In this document: positions 8,036 through 15,202 of the stretch, piece by piece
Numbering within the stretch: position 1 is the stretch's first letter
How the letters are laid out: every line of letters begins with the position of its first letter
Assembly (NCBI GenBank): GCA_021151805.1
Contig: JAGKWN010000084.1
Span: forward strand, 1-18,421
Reading direction: 5' to 3'
Origin: Cytophagaceae bacterium
GTDB taxonomy: Bacteria > Bacteroidota > Bacteroidia > Cytophagales > Cytophagaceae
Length of the DNA stretch: 18,421 nucleotides
Translations under genes and position numbers: made by a program
Notes under the pieces: model-generated
What the model saw: only the letters and a program-made list of their open reading frames with translations
Database searches by the model: none
Told to the model about the DNA's origin: nothing

Positions 8036-9139
8036 ATGTCTATAACCCAAGAACAAGTTTTAGAGGCACTTAAGACCGTACCTGAACCAGATTTGAAAAA
8101 AGATCTGGTGACGCTGAACATGATCCGGGATATTGCTATCAATGGTCTGAACGTAACTTTTACAGTTGTATTAACCACGCCGGCATGTCCATTAAAAGAA
8201 CTTATAAGGAATTCCTGCATCGATGCGATTCATAATCTTGTTTCAGCAGATGCAGTCGTGGTAGTGAATTTAACTGCCGATGTAACAACCGGCAGATTCA
8301 ACAGCGGTCCGGTATTGACAGGAGTAAAAAATATTATCGCCGTTTCATCAGGTAAAGGGGGCGTTGGTAAATCTACCATTACAGCTAACTTAGCAGTAGC
8401 GCTTTCCAAGTCGGGCGCAAAGGTTGGTATCATTGATGCCGACATTTCCGGCCCATCCATACCAACAATGTTTGACGTGGAAGATGCCCGTCCGAATGTG
8501 ATTGAAAATGAGAACGGCAAACCAACAATCATTCCGATTGAGCAATATGGAGTAAAACTAATTTCAATCGGGTTCTTATCTCCGGCTGAAAGCGCTGTTG
8601 TTTGGAGAGGCCCTATGGCTAGTTCTGCACTCCGTCAGTTTATCAGCGATTGTGAATGGGGCGAGCTGGATTACTTACTATTCGATATGCCTCCAGGCAC
8701 CAGCGATATTCACTTAACATTGGTGCAAACGGTTCCGGTAACAGGAGCTATCGTTATTACAACACCTCAGAAAGTTGCCATCGCAGATGCACAAAGAGGT
8801 TTACAAATGTTCCGTCAGCCACAGGTGAATGTACCGATCCTTGGCGTTATTGAAAATATGGCCTGGTTCACACCTGCAGAGTTGCCTGGAAATAAATACT
8901 ACATTTTCGGTAAGGACGGCGGAAAAGAACTAGCCGAAAAATTTGATGTGCCTTTATTGGGGCAGATCCCGTTGGTACAAGGCATACGTGAAAGTGGGGA
9001 TGCGGGAAAACCCGCTATCATCAATCAGGATGAGATTACAGCAAATGCATTCCGGGAATTGGCCCAGAGCGTAGCACAGCAGGTAGCGATCCGTAATGCA
9101 TCTTTAGCAGAAACCAGAAAAGTAGAAATCAAAGTATAA
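8036..9139 (+). CDS. mrp: Mrp/ApbC-type iron-sulfur carrier ATPase
   Basis: A P-loop ATPase of the Mrp/NBP35 family that binds and hands over Fe-S clusters. A MIP18/DUF59 domain (about 1-80, with the TTPACPLKE segment and C51) precedes the ParA-like ATPase domain. SGKGGVGKST (105-114) is the deviant Walker A motif, and the switch segment DMPPGTSDIH is present. The C-terminal CXXC that carries the cluster in many Mrp proteins is absent. In its place the chain reads ENMAWFTPAELP, a form I know from Bacteroidota. I start it at ATG 8036 (367 residues), because upstream codons to a TTG at 8003 add a stretch unlike the family N-terminus. The NifU-type gene follows 3 bp later. Confidence 0.93.
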   Translation: MSITQEQVLEALKTVPEPDLKKDLVTLNMIRDIAINGLNVTFTVVLTTPACPLKELIRNSCIDAIHNLVSADAVVVVNLTADVTTGRFNSGPVLTGVKNIIAVSSGKGGVGKSTITANLAVALSKSGAKVGIIDADISGPSIPTMFDVEDARPNVIENENGKPTIIPIEQYGVKLISIGFLSPAESAVVWRGPMASSALRQFISDCEWGELDYLLFDMPPGTSDIHLTLVQTVPVTGAIVITTPQKVAIADAQRGLQMFRQPQVNVPILGVIENMAWFTPAELPGNKYYIFGKDGGKELAEKFDVPLLGQIPLVQGIRESGDAGKPAIINQDEITANAFRELAQSVAQQVAIRNASLAETRKVEIKV

Positions 9140-9142
9140 GCC

Positions 9143-9397
9143 GTGAGTACAACAACTGAAAACACTGAATTACTAGACAGAGTTGAACAAGCTTTAGAAA
9201 GTATTCGTCCGTATCTGATCACAGATGGAGGCAATGTGCGCATAGTAGAAATTACCAGCGACATGATTGTAAAATTAGAATTATTAGGCGCCTGCGGCTC
9301 TTGCCCGATGTCTCCGATGACATTGAAAGCTGGTGTTGAAGAATCTATTCGCAAAGCCTGCCCGGAGATCAAAGGAGTATATGCGATCAACGTATAA
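9143..9397 (+). CDS. NifU-type Fe-S scaffold protein
   Basis: An 84-residue protein consisting only of the NifU C-terminal domain (Nfu type), which holds a [4Fe-4S] cluster between two subunits and passes it to target enzymes. Signature residues are ITDGGNV (26-32) and the cluster-binding CGSC (C51 and C54), followed by PMSPMTLKAGVE. The start is GTG at 9143, 3 bp after mrp, so translational coupling is likely. Pairing an Nfu scaffold directly with an Mrp ATPase suggests they act in sequence on the same client proteins. A weak AT-rich inverted repeat (9379-9385 with 9399-9405) overlaps its stop codon but is within chance. Confidence 0.93.
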   Translation: MSTTTENTELLDRVEQALESIRPYLITDGGNVRIVEITSDMIVKLELLGACGSCPMSPMTLKAGVEESIRKACPEIKGVYAINV

Positions 9398-9443
9398 GCG
9401 CATATTTTCATATAATTTTTAATTCACAGAAGTACAGATATTC

Positions 9444-12140
9444 ATGAGAATAGGAATCATCTTTGGCGGTCAATCCAGAGAAAGAGAAATATCATTTGCC
9501 GGAGGGCGGACTGTTTACGACAATCTCAATAAAGATATTTTCACTGCCGTGCCGATCTTTGTTGACAGTTTAGGGCAATTCATTTTGCTTAACTGGCAAT
9601 ATGTTTACAAGGGTACGATCAGAGACTTTTATCCTCCTTTTGAATTTCTGCCTGAAAGCAAACATGGTTTTCAGGTGTATATTGAATCATTGGGTAATCT
9701 TTCCAAAGAAGAGCGCGATACGATGATCCACTCCGTGGGTAAAAAGATTGAACCTTCTGAGTTGAAAGACCTGATTGATTTTGCTTTTCTTGCATTACAC
9801 GGTCCTTATGGTGAAGACGGTGCTATCCAGGGTATTTTAGACTGGAACAATATCCCCTATTCAGGTTCCGGAATCCTGGCCTCTTCAATAGGAATCAATA
9901 AGTATATTCAAAAGAAACTTTTGGCGCAAGCTCAATTCAATGCCCCAAAGTATACCATATATAAAAAATCTTCCTGGTTACAGGGCGATAACGTTGCCGA
10001 CCTGTTCAACAAGTTTGAATCAACGGTTGGTTTTCCGTTTGTGGTGAAAGCACCTTCCCAAGGTTCTTCCATCGGAATCTCTGTGATCAATGAGCGTAAT
10101 AACGACAAACTGAGACTCGCACTCAACAGGAGTTTCTTCCTGCAGGAAATTACTGCTGCCGACTGGAATGCAAAAACCGAAACAACCAAGATCAAATGGG
10201 TAGCTACCCTTACCGATATCCGTGATGGTATTGGTATGCCAGTGAATGATGTGTTCAATGGGAAGACGTTGTATCATCCCGAAGAATTACTTAACTATTT
10301 AAATACAAACCTGGCAGGTAAGCAGGAACGCATCCTGCTTGAGAGTTTAGATAACGAGGAAGAAATCATTATTGAATCTTTCATCAAAGGGCAAGAATTT
10401 TCTTGTATAGTTATTCAGGACGAGCAAGGAAATGCTATAGCCCTGCCTCCGACCGGCATTATTAAAGGAAACGATTTCTTCGACTACCGTTCAAAATATC
10501 TACCAGGCATGTCACGTAAAGTGACGCCAATTGACATTCCGGCGGTACAGGTTGAAGCGATCCGTACGGAATGCTGCAGATTATTCAACGCACTTCAGTT
10601 TAATGTATACGCGCGTATTGACGGTTTCATTTCACCGGAAGGCGAAATTTTCCTGAATGATCCGAATACTACATCAGGCATGATGCCTTCATCATTCTTC
10701 TTCCACCAGGCGGCAGAGATTGGTTTAACACCTTCCCAGTTCTTAACCTACATCATTCGCACTTCCCTTCAGGAGCGGATCAAAGAAGGTAAAAGAAGTC
10801 TTAAGACGAAGACCTTATTGTCGCAATTAGACAACCTACTTGCTGAACAGAAAAATTCTACGAAACAAAAAATAAAGATTGCTGTTATAATGGGCGGTTA
10901 TTCTTCTGAGCGACATATCTCAGTAGAAAGCGGAAGAAATATCTTTGAAAAACTTTCTTCAAGCACCAAATACCAACCTATACCAGTATTCTTAACAGGC
11001 AGTGATGAAAGACACCGTCTATTTATTCTGCCTATCAATATCCTGTTAAAGGATAATGCAGATGATATTCGTGAAAAAGTAGTCAACTTTAAAGGCCATC
11101 ATCCGATTATTGAAAACATAGCAAAAGAAACTGAATCTTTCACGAACCGCTATGTAAACAATGTAGTAAAGGATCCTAAAGAAATTTCCTATAAAGAACT
11201 TTCTGAAATGGTTGATGGTGTGTTTATTGCTTTACATGGTCGCCCAGGCGAAGATGGCAGCATGCAGAAAGAACTGGAAAAATACCATGTTCCGTATAAT
11301 GGCTCAGGTATTGAAAGTTCACAGATCACAATCAATAAATTTGAAACAAACAGAATACTTAGAGAACACGGCATTTCTGTGGCCAACCATAGAATGGTTT
11401 ATAAAAATGAGTGGACAGCTGCCGGCGAAAACTTATTGAGTGAAATTGAGTCTGGTTTTGTTTACCCGATCATTGCCAAGCCATCTGACGATGGCTGCAG
11501 CTCGGCAGTAAAGAAAATAAAAAACAGAGACGAGTTAAGAGCCTATATACGCTTGATGTTTGGAGAAGAAGCCATTCAGGGATCAACAAGTTCCGGCGTA
11601 TTAGGATTAAAATACAACGAAGAGTTTCCACAGAAAGATTACTTCTTAATTGAAGATCTTGTTTCAAAAGGGAATGCGAAACACTTCCTGGAAGTAACAG
11701 GCGGATTAATGACTCGCTTCAATGCTAAAGGAGAAATCGAGTACGAAATATTTGAACCTTCGGAAGCATTGGCAACAGGTGATGTATTATCTCTGGAAGA
11801 AAAATTCCTTGCCGGTGAAGGACAGAATATAACGCCGGCTCGTTATACCAGCAACAAGGCAGATTACGAACAAGTAGCATCAGAAGTGCGTGCAACGCTT
11901 AAACGAGTTGCTCAGGTGCTGAACATTCAGGGTTATGCACGTATTGACGCTTTTGTACGGGTATTTGAGAATAACAAATCAGAAACAATCATTATTGAAG
12001 TGAATTCCCTGCCGGGCATGACTCCAGCGACCTGTATCTTCCACCAGACAGCCATCAACGGATACAAGCCCTACGATTTCATTGACAATATCCTTACCTT
12101 CGGTATTCAAAGAGAAAAGAATAATTTAGCAAAAATATAA
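9444..12140 (+). CDS. ddl: Tandem D-Ala-D-Ala ligase-like protein (two ATP-grasp units)
   Basis: At 898 residues this is about three times a normal Ddl (~300-360) and consists of two complete Ddl-like units in one frame: about 1-455 and 475-898. Ddl joins two D-alanines with ATP for peptidoglycan. The N-half keeps the E. coli DdlB catalytic triad (E15, S150, Y216) as E13, S208 (GSSIG) and Y352 (SKYL), plus K202, R391 and D393. Its metal site reads NDPNTTSG, so D406 replaces Glu270 while N408 is kept. The C-half keeps E489, K679, R833, D835 and a canonical EVNSLPGMT (E852, N854), but reads GCSSA (C685 for Ser150) and EKFL (F788 for Tyr216), and its ribose-binding GxEF segment is not recognisable. 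No stop or frameshift separates the halves. The PASTA gene starts 1 bp after the stop. Whether both halves are active, and on which substrates, is unknown. Confidence 0.9.
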   Translation: MRIGIIFGGQSREREISFAGGRTVYDNLNKDIFTAVPIFVDSLGQFILLNWQYVYKGTIRDFYPPFEFLPESKHGFQVYIESLGNLSKEERDTMIHSVGKKIEPSELKDLIDFAFLALHGPYGEDGAIQGILDWNNIPYSGSGILASSIGINKYIQKKLLAQAQFNAPKYTIYKKSSWLQGDNVADLFNKFESTVGFPFVVKAPSQGSSIGISVINERNNDKLRLALNRSFFLQEITAADWNAKTETTKIKWVATLTDIRDGIGMPVNDVFNGKTLYHPEELLNYLNTNLAGKQERILLESLDNEEEIIIESFIKGQEFSCIVIQDEQGNAIALPPTGIIKGNDFFDYRSKYLPGMSRKVTPIDIPAVQVEAIRTECCRLFNALQFNVYARIDGFISPEGEIFLNDPNTTSGMMPSSFFFHQAAEIGLTPSQFLTYIIRTSLQERIKEGKRSLKTKTLLSQLDNLLAEQKNSTKQKIKIAVIMGGYSSERHISVESGRNIFEKLSSSTKYQPIPVFLTGSDERHRLFILPINILLKDNADDIREKVVNFKGHHPIIENIAKETESFTNRYVNNVVKDPKEISYKELSEMVDGVFIALHGRPGEDGSMQKELEKYHVPYNGSGIESSQITINKFETNRILREHGISVANHRMVYKNEWTAAGENLLSEIESGFVYPIIAKPSDDGCSSAVKKIKNRDELRAYIRLMFGEEAIQGSTSSGVLGLKYNEEFPQKDYFLIEDLVSKGNAKHFLEVTGGLMTRFNAKGEIEYEIFEPSEALATGDVLSLEEKFLAGEGQNITPARYTSNKADYEQVASEVRATLKRVAQVLNIQGYARIDAFVRVFENNKSETIIIEVNSLPGMTPATCIFHQTAINGYKPYDFIDNILTFGIQREKNNLAKI

Positions 12141-12141
12141 T

Positions 12142-12909
12142 ATGAAATTCTTTAAAGCAGAATCCTTAAAAGACGTTTTGATTCATGTTGCCATCATCTT
12201 TGGCATATTTGTTTCGTTAATACTGGTATTCTTTTACTATTACCTTCCATCTGTTACCAAGCATGGTGAATACATCACAGTTCCCAAATTAGAAGGTATG
12301 ACTGTTGATCAGATCAAAGAAGTATTAGAAGAAAAAAATCTGCGCTATGAGATCAGCGATTCTACTTATAAAGTAAATGTAAAGCCGCTTACTGTACTGT
12401 CACAACATCCGGAAGCAGGTAACGAAGTAAAGGAAAATCGCCGGATCTATGTGAGTATTGCTGCCCAGAACCCGCCGAACATAAAAATGCCCAACCTGAT
12501 CGACAATTCTGTGCGTGAAGCTGAAATGCAGTTAAAGAGCCTTGGTCTGCAGGTAGGAACGATTACAACAACTCCTAATCCTGCCAATGTTGTTTTAAAG
12601 CAATCTTACAAAGGAGGAACAATCAAACCAGAGACGAGTATCCCGAAAGGTTCTAAAATTGACCTGCTGGTAGGTTCAGGCAGAGGCGAAACTGAAATGG
12701 ATATTCCTAATGTAACCGGCATGACTTTAGAAGAAGCCATTCATGCGATTGAGGCCATGGGATTGGTCGCAGGCACACGATTTTACGATTCTTCGTCTGA
12801 TAAACCCGAAGGTACCATCATAAAACAAAAACCTACATACCAAATAGGCGTAAAAGTTCGTTCAGGGGATGTAATTGATCTTTGGATCTCGGGATCTGAA
12901 GCTGAATAG
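12142..12909 (+). CDS. Membrane-anchored triple-PASTA protein
   Basis: A 255-residue protein with one N-terminal membrane helix (about 12-34) and three PASTA domains outside it (about 45-107, 113-178, 186-250), each opening with a VPKL, MPNL or IPNV motif. PASTA domains bind muropeptides or beta-lactam-like ligands and occur on penicillin-binding proteins and Ser/Thr kinases. This protein has neither: the N-terminal side is only about 11 residues. Starting 1 bp after the tandem ligase gene, it is probably co-translated with it, which suggests a scaffold or sensor in the periplasm linked to peptidoglycan precursor supply. The function is inferred from domain and context only. Confidence 0.9.
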   Translation: MKFFKAESLKDVLIHVAIIFGIFVSLILVFFYYYLPSVTKHGEYITVPKLEGMTVDQIKEVLEEKNLRYEISDSTYKVNVKPLTVLSQHPEAGNEVKENRRIYVSIAAQNPPNIKMPNLIDNSVREAEMQLKSLGLQVGTITTTPNPANVVLKQSYKGGTIKPETSIPKGSKIDLLVGSGRGETEMDIPNVTGMTLEEAIHAIEAMGLVAGTRFYDSSSDKPEGTIIKQKPTYQIGVKVRSGDVIDLWISGSEAE

Positions 12910-12932
12910 CATTGCTTTTCACGTTTAGCCTT

Positions 12933-15143
12933 ATGTATAAGAAAAGACTTTTTATAGTATTTATTTATTTCATACTAATTCAATCTGGCGTTCATGCCCA
13001 GATTGAATTAGTACCTTTAACACAGTACTCTGTCGGGCAGGAATTCTATCATTCCGGTGCTAATTTACGAACTACAATTACCGCTTTTACAAACAGTCCG
13101 CAGAAAGACACGTTGAAATTGCCTTATATAGAAGATTTTTCACAGGCAATGATCCCAATAGACACCTTAACAGCTGAAAATTTGGGTGCGGGCAAGGTTT
13201 ATCAATTCAAACACCAGAAACTGCATGGTCTTAAAATTGGCATTGCGAATCCTGTCACAGTATTCAATGTTACATTCCCTGACGCTTTAATAGCTGATCT
13301 TGCAAATACAAAAATTGCCATAACAAAAATTGAAGGGAAGAAATTTGCTAAGGTACTTGATAAATATACAATTCAACTTTTTGAAGACGCACTACTGACA
13401 ACCCCCGTAAAAGTCTATTCAAAGGGAGGAAGACTTGTATGCAGTTGGCTCCCGTTCCCATTCGAACGATACAGTAATTATCCGGATTCCCTGGGATTTA
13501 TTGACAACGCGGGAGGAGTATTTATCAATGATGATATGTCTCCCAATCCAATCAGTGCTGGAGTAGCGACCTTTGATGGAGTTGATTATAGAGGAATTCC
13601 ATACAGAACCACGCCCGTTACTGGTTTAGCAGACAACTTAACATCCTTGCCATTTGATCTAAGTAGCTACGCAGCATCAAACAAGGTCGGTTTTAGTTTC
13701 TATTGGCAATCCCAAAGTCTTGGAGATGCACCGCGCACCGATGAATATCTGATTGTAGAATTTAAAGATGAAAACGACAATTGGAACCAGGTGTTTAAAA
13801 AATTCGGAGGGCCGGCTAATGGGGATACTTTCCATCAGGAAATTATCCCCATTACCAACTCCATTTATCTGCACGAAAGTTTTCAATACAGAATCAGCAA
13901 TTATGGCATATTAAATGGTCGTTTTAATGTCTGGAATGTTGATTACATTTACATTGATACGGCAATGACTGCTGCAAAAGCCGCAACGCAAGATGTAAGC
14001 TTTATCTCGATTAATAAAAATGTACTGAAGAATTATACTTCCATTCCATACAAGCATTTTGTATCATTAGCGGATTCTACATCCGAATTAATTTCCCAAT
14101 CTGATATTTATATCAGAAATATGTTCCCGAAAACTACTACCATCTCTTTTTACATGTCTACAACGGATAATGTTTTAGATACAATAAACGTTACCGATAC
14201 TTCAGGTACAATAAATCCTACACCTTCTTACAATAATTTTTTACATACGTTTGCAGCGCCTTATTATATGAAAAAGCCATACATTTTAAGGCAAAACTTC
14301 TATTTCTCAAACGTAGATGAAGCATCTGCAGGAACCATAGACTTGACTTTTAATAATTTCAGAAGAAACGAAACTTTTTTTTATGATTATTATGCGTATG
14401 ATGATAATACTCCGGAGTTAGCGGCACAAGTAAAAAAATCCGGAGGAATACGAATTGCCAATGAATTCGACATTTTAATGGCGGATGATTTAACCCATCT
14501 GGATATCTGTTTCCTGAAAAATATCGGTGCCGACTTGTCTAATTTTACTGTATTCATGACTGTATGGGAGAAGAAGCCCGATGGTTCTTATAAAGAAGTT
14601 GTAACCAATGGTCAACCCATAGCAATTAAATATAGCTCTTCCATCAATGGCTTTACCCGGTATGAATTCTATCCGCATATTTCATTAGATTCAGGTACAT
14701 ACATGTTTGGATTCAGACAGGAGTTTAGCAATGCTTTATATCTGGGTTACGACCGTAATAACGATCGTACAGACAAAACATTTACAAGTACCGATGACGG
14801 CAAAACCTGGATTTCATTTGATTCGGTTGCCTATGAACCAGGTGCACTGATGATTCGTCCGGTATTCAGTGATGGAGAAAGTATTGTTACACCTGTAAAG
14901 CCAGGCACTGAACAAGAAATCAGGTTTACCCTTTACCCGAATCCATCGCGGGGAATTGTACATTTTATAGGTGAACCTGAAGACCTGATTGTTTATGATA
15001 TCAGCGGACAAGTACTGTTGACTAAACATATTACAGAAGAAAATTCCTTTTTACTTACCGATAGTCTGCCTAATGGCATATATTTTGTAGCTCTATCAAA
15101 AGAAGGTTATACGGAAGTAAAACGCCTTATAATTCAAAAATAA
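12933..15143 (+). CDS. Secreted protein with T9SS type A sorting domain
   Basis: A 736-residue predicted surface or secreted protein. I start it at ATG 12933 rather than an upstream TTG, because it gives a clean signal peptide (positive YKKR, hydrophobic core, AQ at 22-23). The C-terminus (about 665-736) is a T9SS type A sorting domain: FTLYPNPSRG, VYDISGQVL, LPNGIYFV and a basic KRLIIQK end, which would be removed as the protein is attached to the surface or released. The middle (about 240-350) has beta-rich segments such as VGFSFYWQSQSLG and YRISNYG, resembling jelly-roll adhesion domains; no catalytic motif is recognised. It lies 23 bp after the PASTA gene. Two very long inverted repeats lie inside it, the first over the signal-peptide codons. 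Confidence 0.85.
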   Translation: MYKKRLFIVFIYFILIQSGVHAQIELVPLTQYSVGQEFYHSGANLRTTITAFTNSPQKDTLKLPYIEDFSQAMIPIDTLTAENLGAGKVYQFKHQKLHGLKIGIANPVTVFNVTFPDALIADLANTKIAITKIEGKKFAKVLDKYTIQLFEDALLTTPVKVYSKGGRLVCSWLPFPFERYSNYPDSLGFIDNAGGVFINDDMSPNPISAGVATFDGVDYRGIPYRTTPVTGLADNLTSLPFDLSSYAASNKVGFSFYWQSQSLGDAPRTDEYLIVEFKDENDNWNQVFKKFGGPANGDTFHQEIIPITNSIYLHESFQYRISNYGILNGRFNVWNVDYIYIDTAMTAAKAATQDVSFISINKNVLKNYTSIPYKHFVSLADSTSELISQSDIYIRNMFPKTTTISFYMSTTDNVLDTINVTDTSGTINPTPSYNNFLHTFAAPYYMKKPYILRQNFYFSNVDEASAGTIDLTFNNFRRNETFFYDYYAYDDNTPELAAQVKKSGGIRIANEFDILMADDLTHLDICFLKNIGADLSNFTVFMTVWEKKPDGSYKEVVTNGQPIAIKYSSSINGFTRYEFYPHISLDSGTYMFGFRQEFSNALYLGYDRNNDRTDKTFTSTDDGKTWISFDSVAYEPGALMIRPVFSDGESIVTPVKPGTEQEIRFTLYPNPSRGIVHFIGEPEDLIVYDISGQVLLTKHITEENSFLLTDSLPNGIYFVALSKEGYTEVKRLIIQK
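12973..13013. repeat. 16-bp perfect inverted repeat over signal-peptide codons
   Basis: Positions 12973-12988 are the exact reverse complement of 12998-13013, with a 9-nt loop. It begins 40 nt after the start codon of the T9SS-protein gene and covers the codons on both sides of the predicted signal-peptide cleavage site. No T run follows, so it is not a standard terminator. A match of this length is far beyond chance in an 18-kb window. Confidence 0.95.
13817..13854. repeat. 17-position inverted repeat (one mismatch) in T9SS-protein gene
   Basis: Eleven perfect pairs (13817-13827 with 13844-13854), one C/T mismatch, then five more pairs (13829-13833 with 13838-13842) surround a 4-nt ATCA loop. 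The lower stem includes a GGGG/CCCC block, so the RNA hairpin would be very stable. It is in-frame coding sequence in the middle of the gene. Confidence 0.92.
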
Positions 15144-15178
15144 ACCCATTTCAATTCAAAAGATGTAATTACTTTTTG

Positions 15179-15186
15179 TAATTTCG
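15179..15186 (+). promoter_or_regulatory. Possible -7 element before the sugar transferase gene
   Basis: In the 59-bp gap after the T9SS-protein gene, TAATTTCG matches the Bacteroidota -7 consensus TAnnTTTG except at one position, and would place the transcript start a few bases before the ATG at 15203. No clear TTTG lies at the expected upstream distance, so support is weak. A 6-bp AT-rich hairpin just upstream is not a convincing terminator. Confidence 0.25.
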
Positions 15187-15202
15187 TTTTTATTCTACAA
15201 AT

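Noticed and set aside
9379..9405. 7-bp inverted repeat over the NifU-type gene stop
   Set aside because: Repeats of this size occur by chance several times in the window, and it is AT-rich with only a loose T-rich tail.
12912..12932. Upstream TTG start for the T9SS protein
   Set aside because: It would put extra residues in front of the positively charged start of the signal peptide; the ATG at 12933 fits better.
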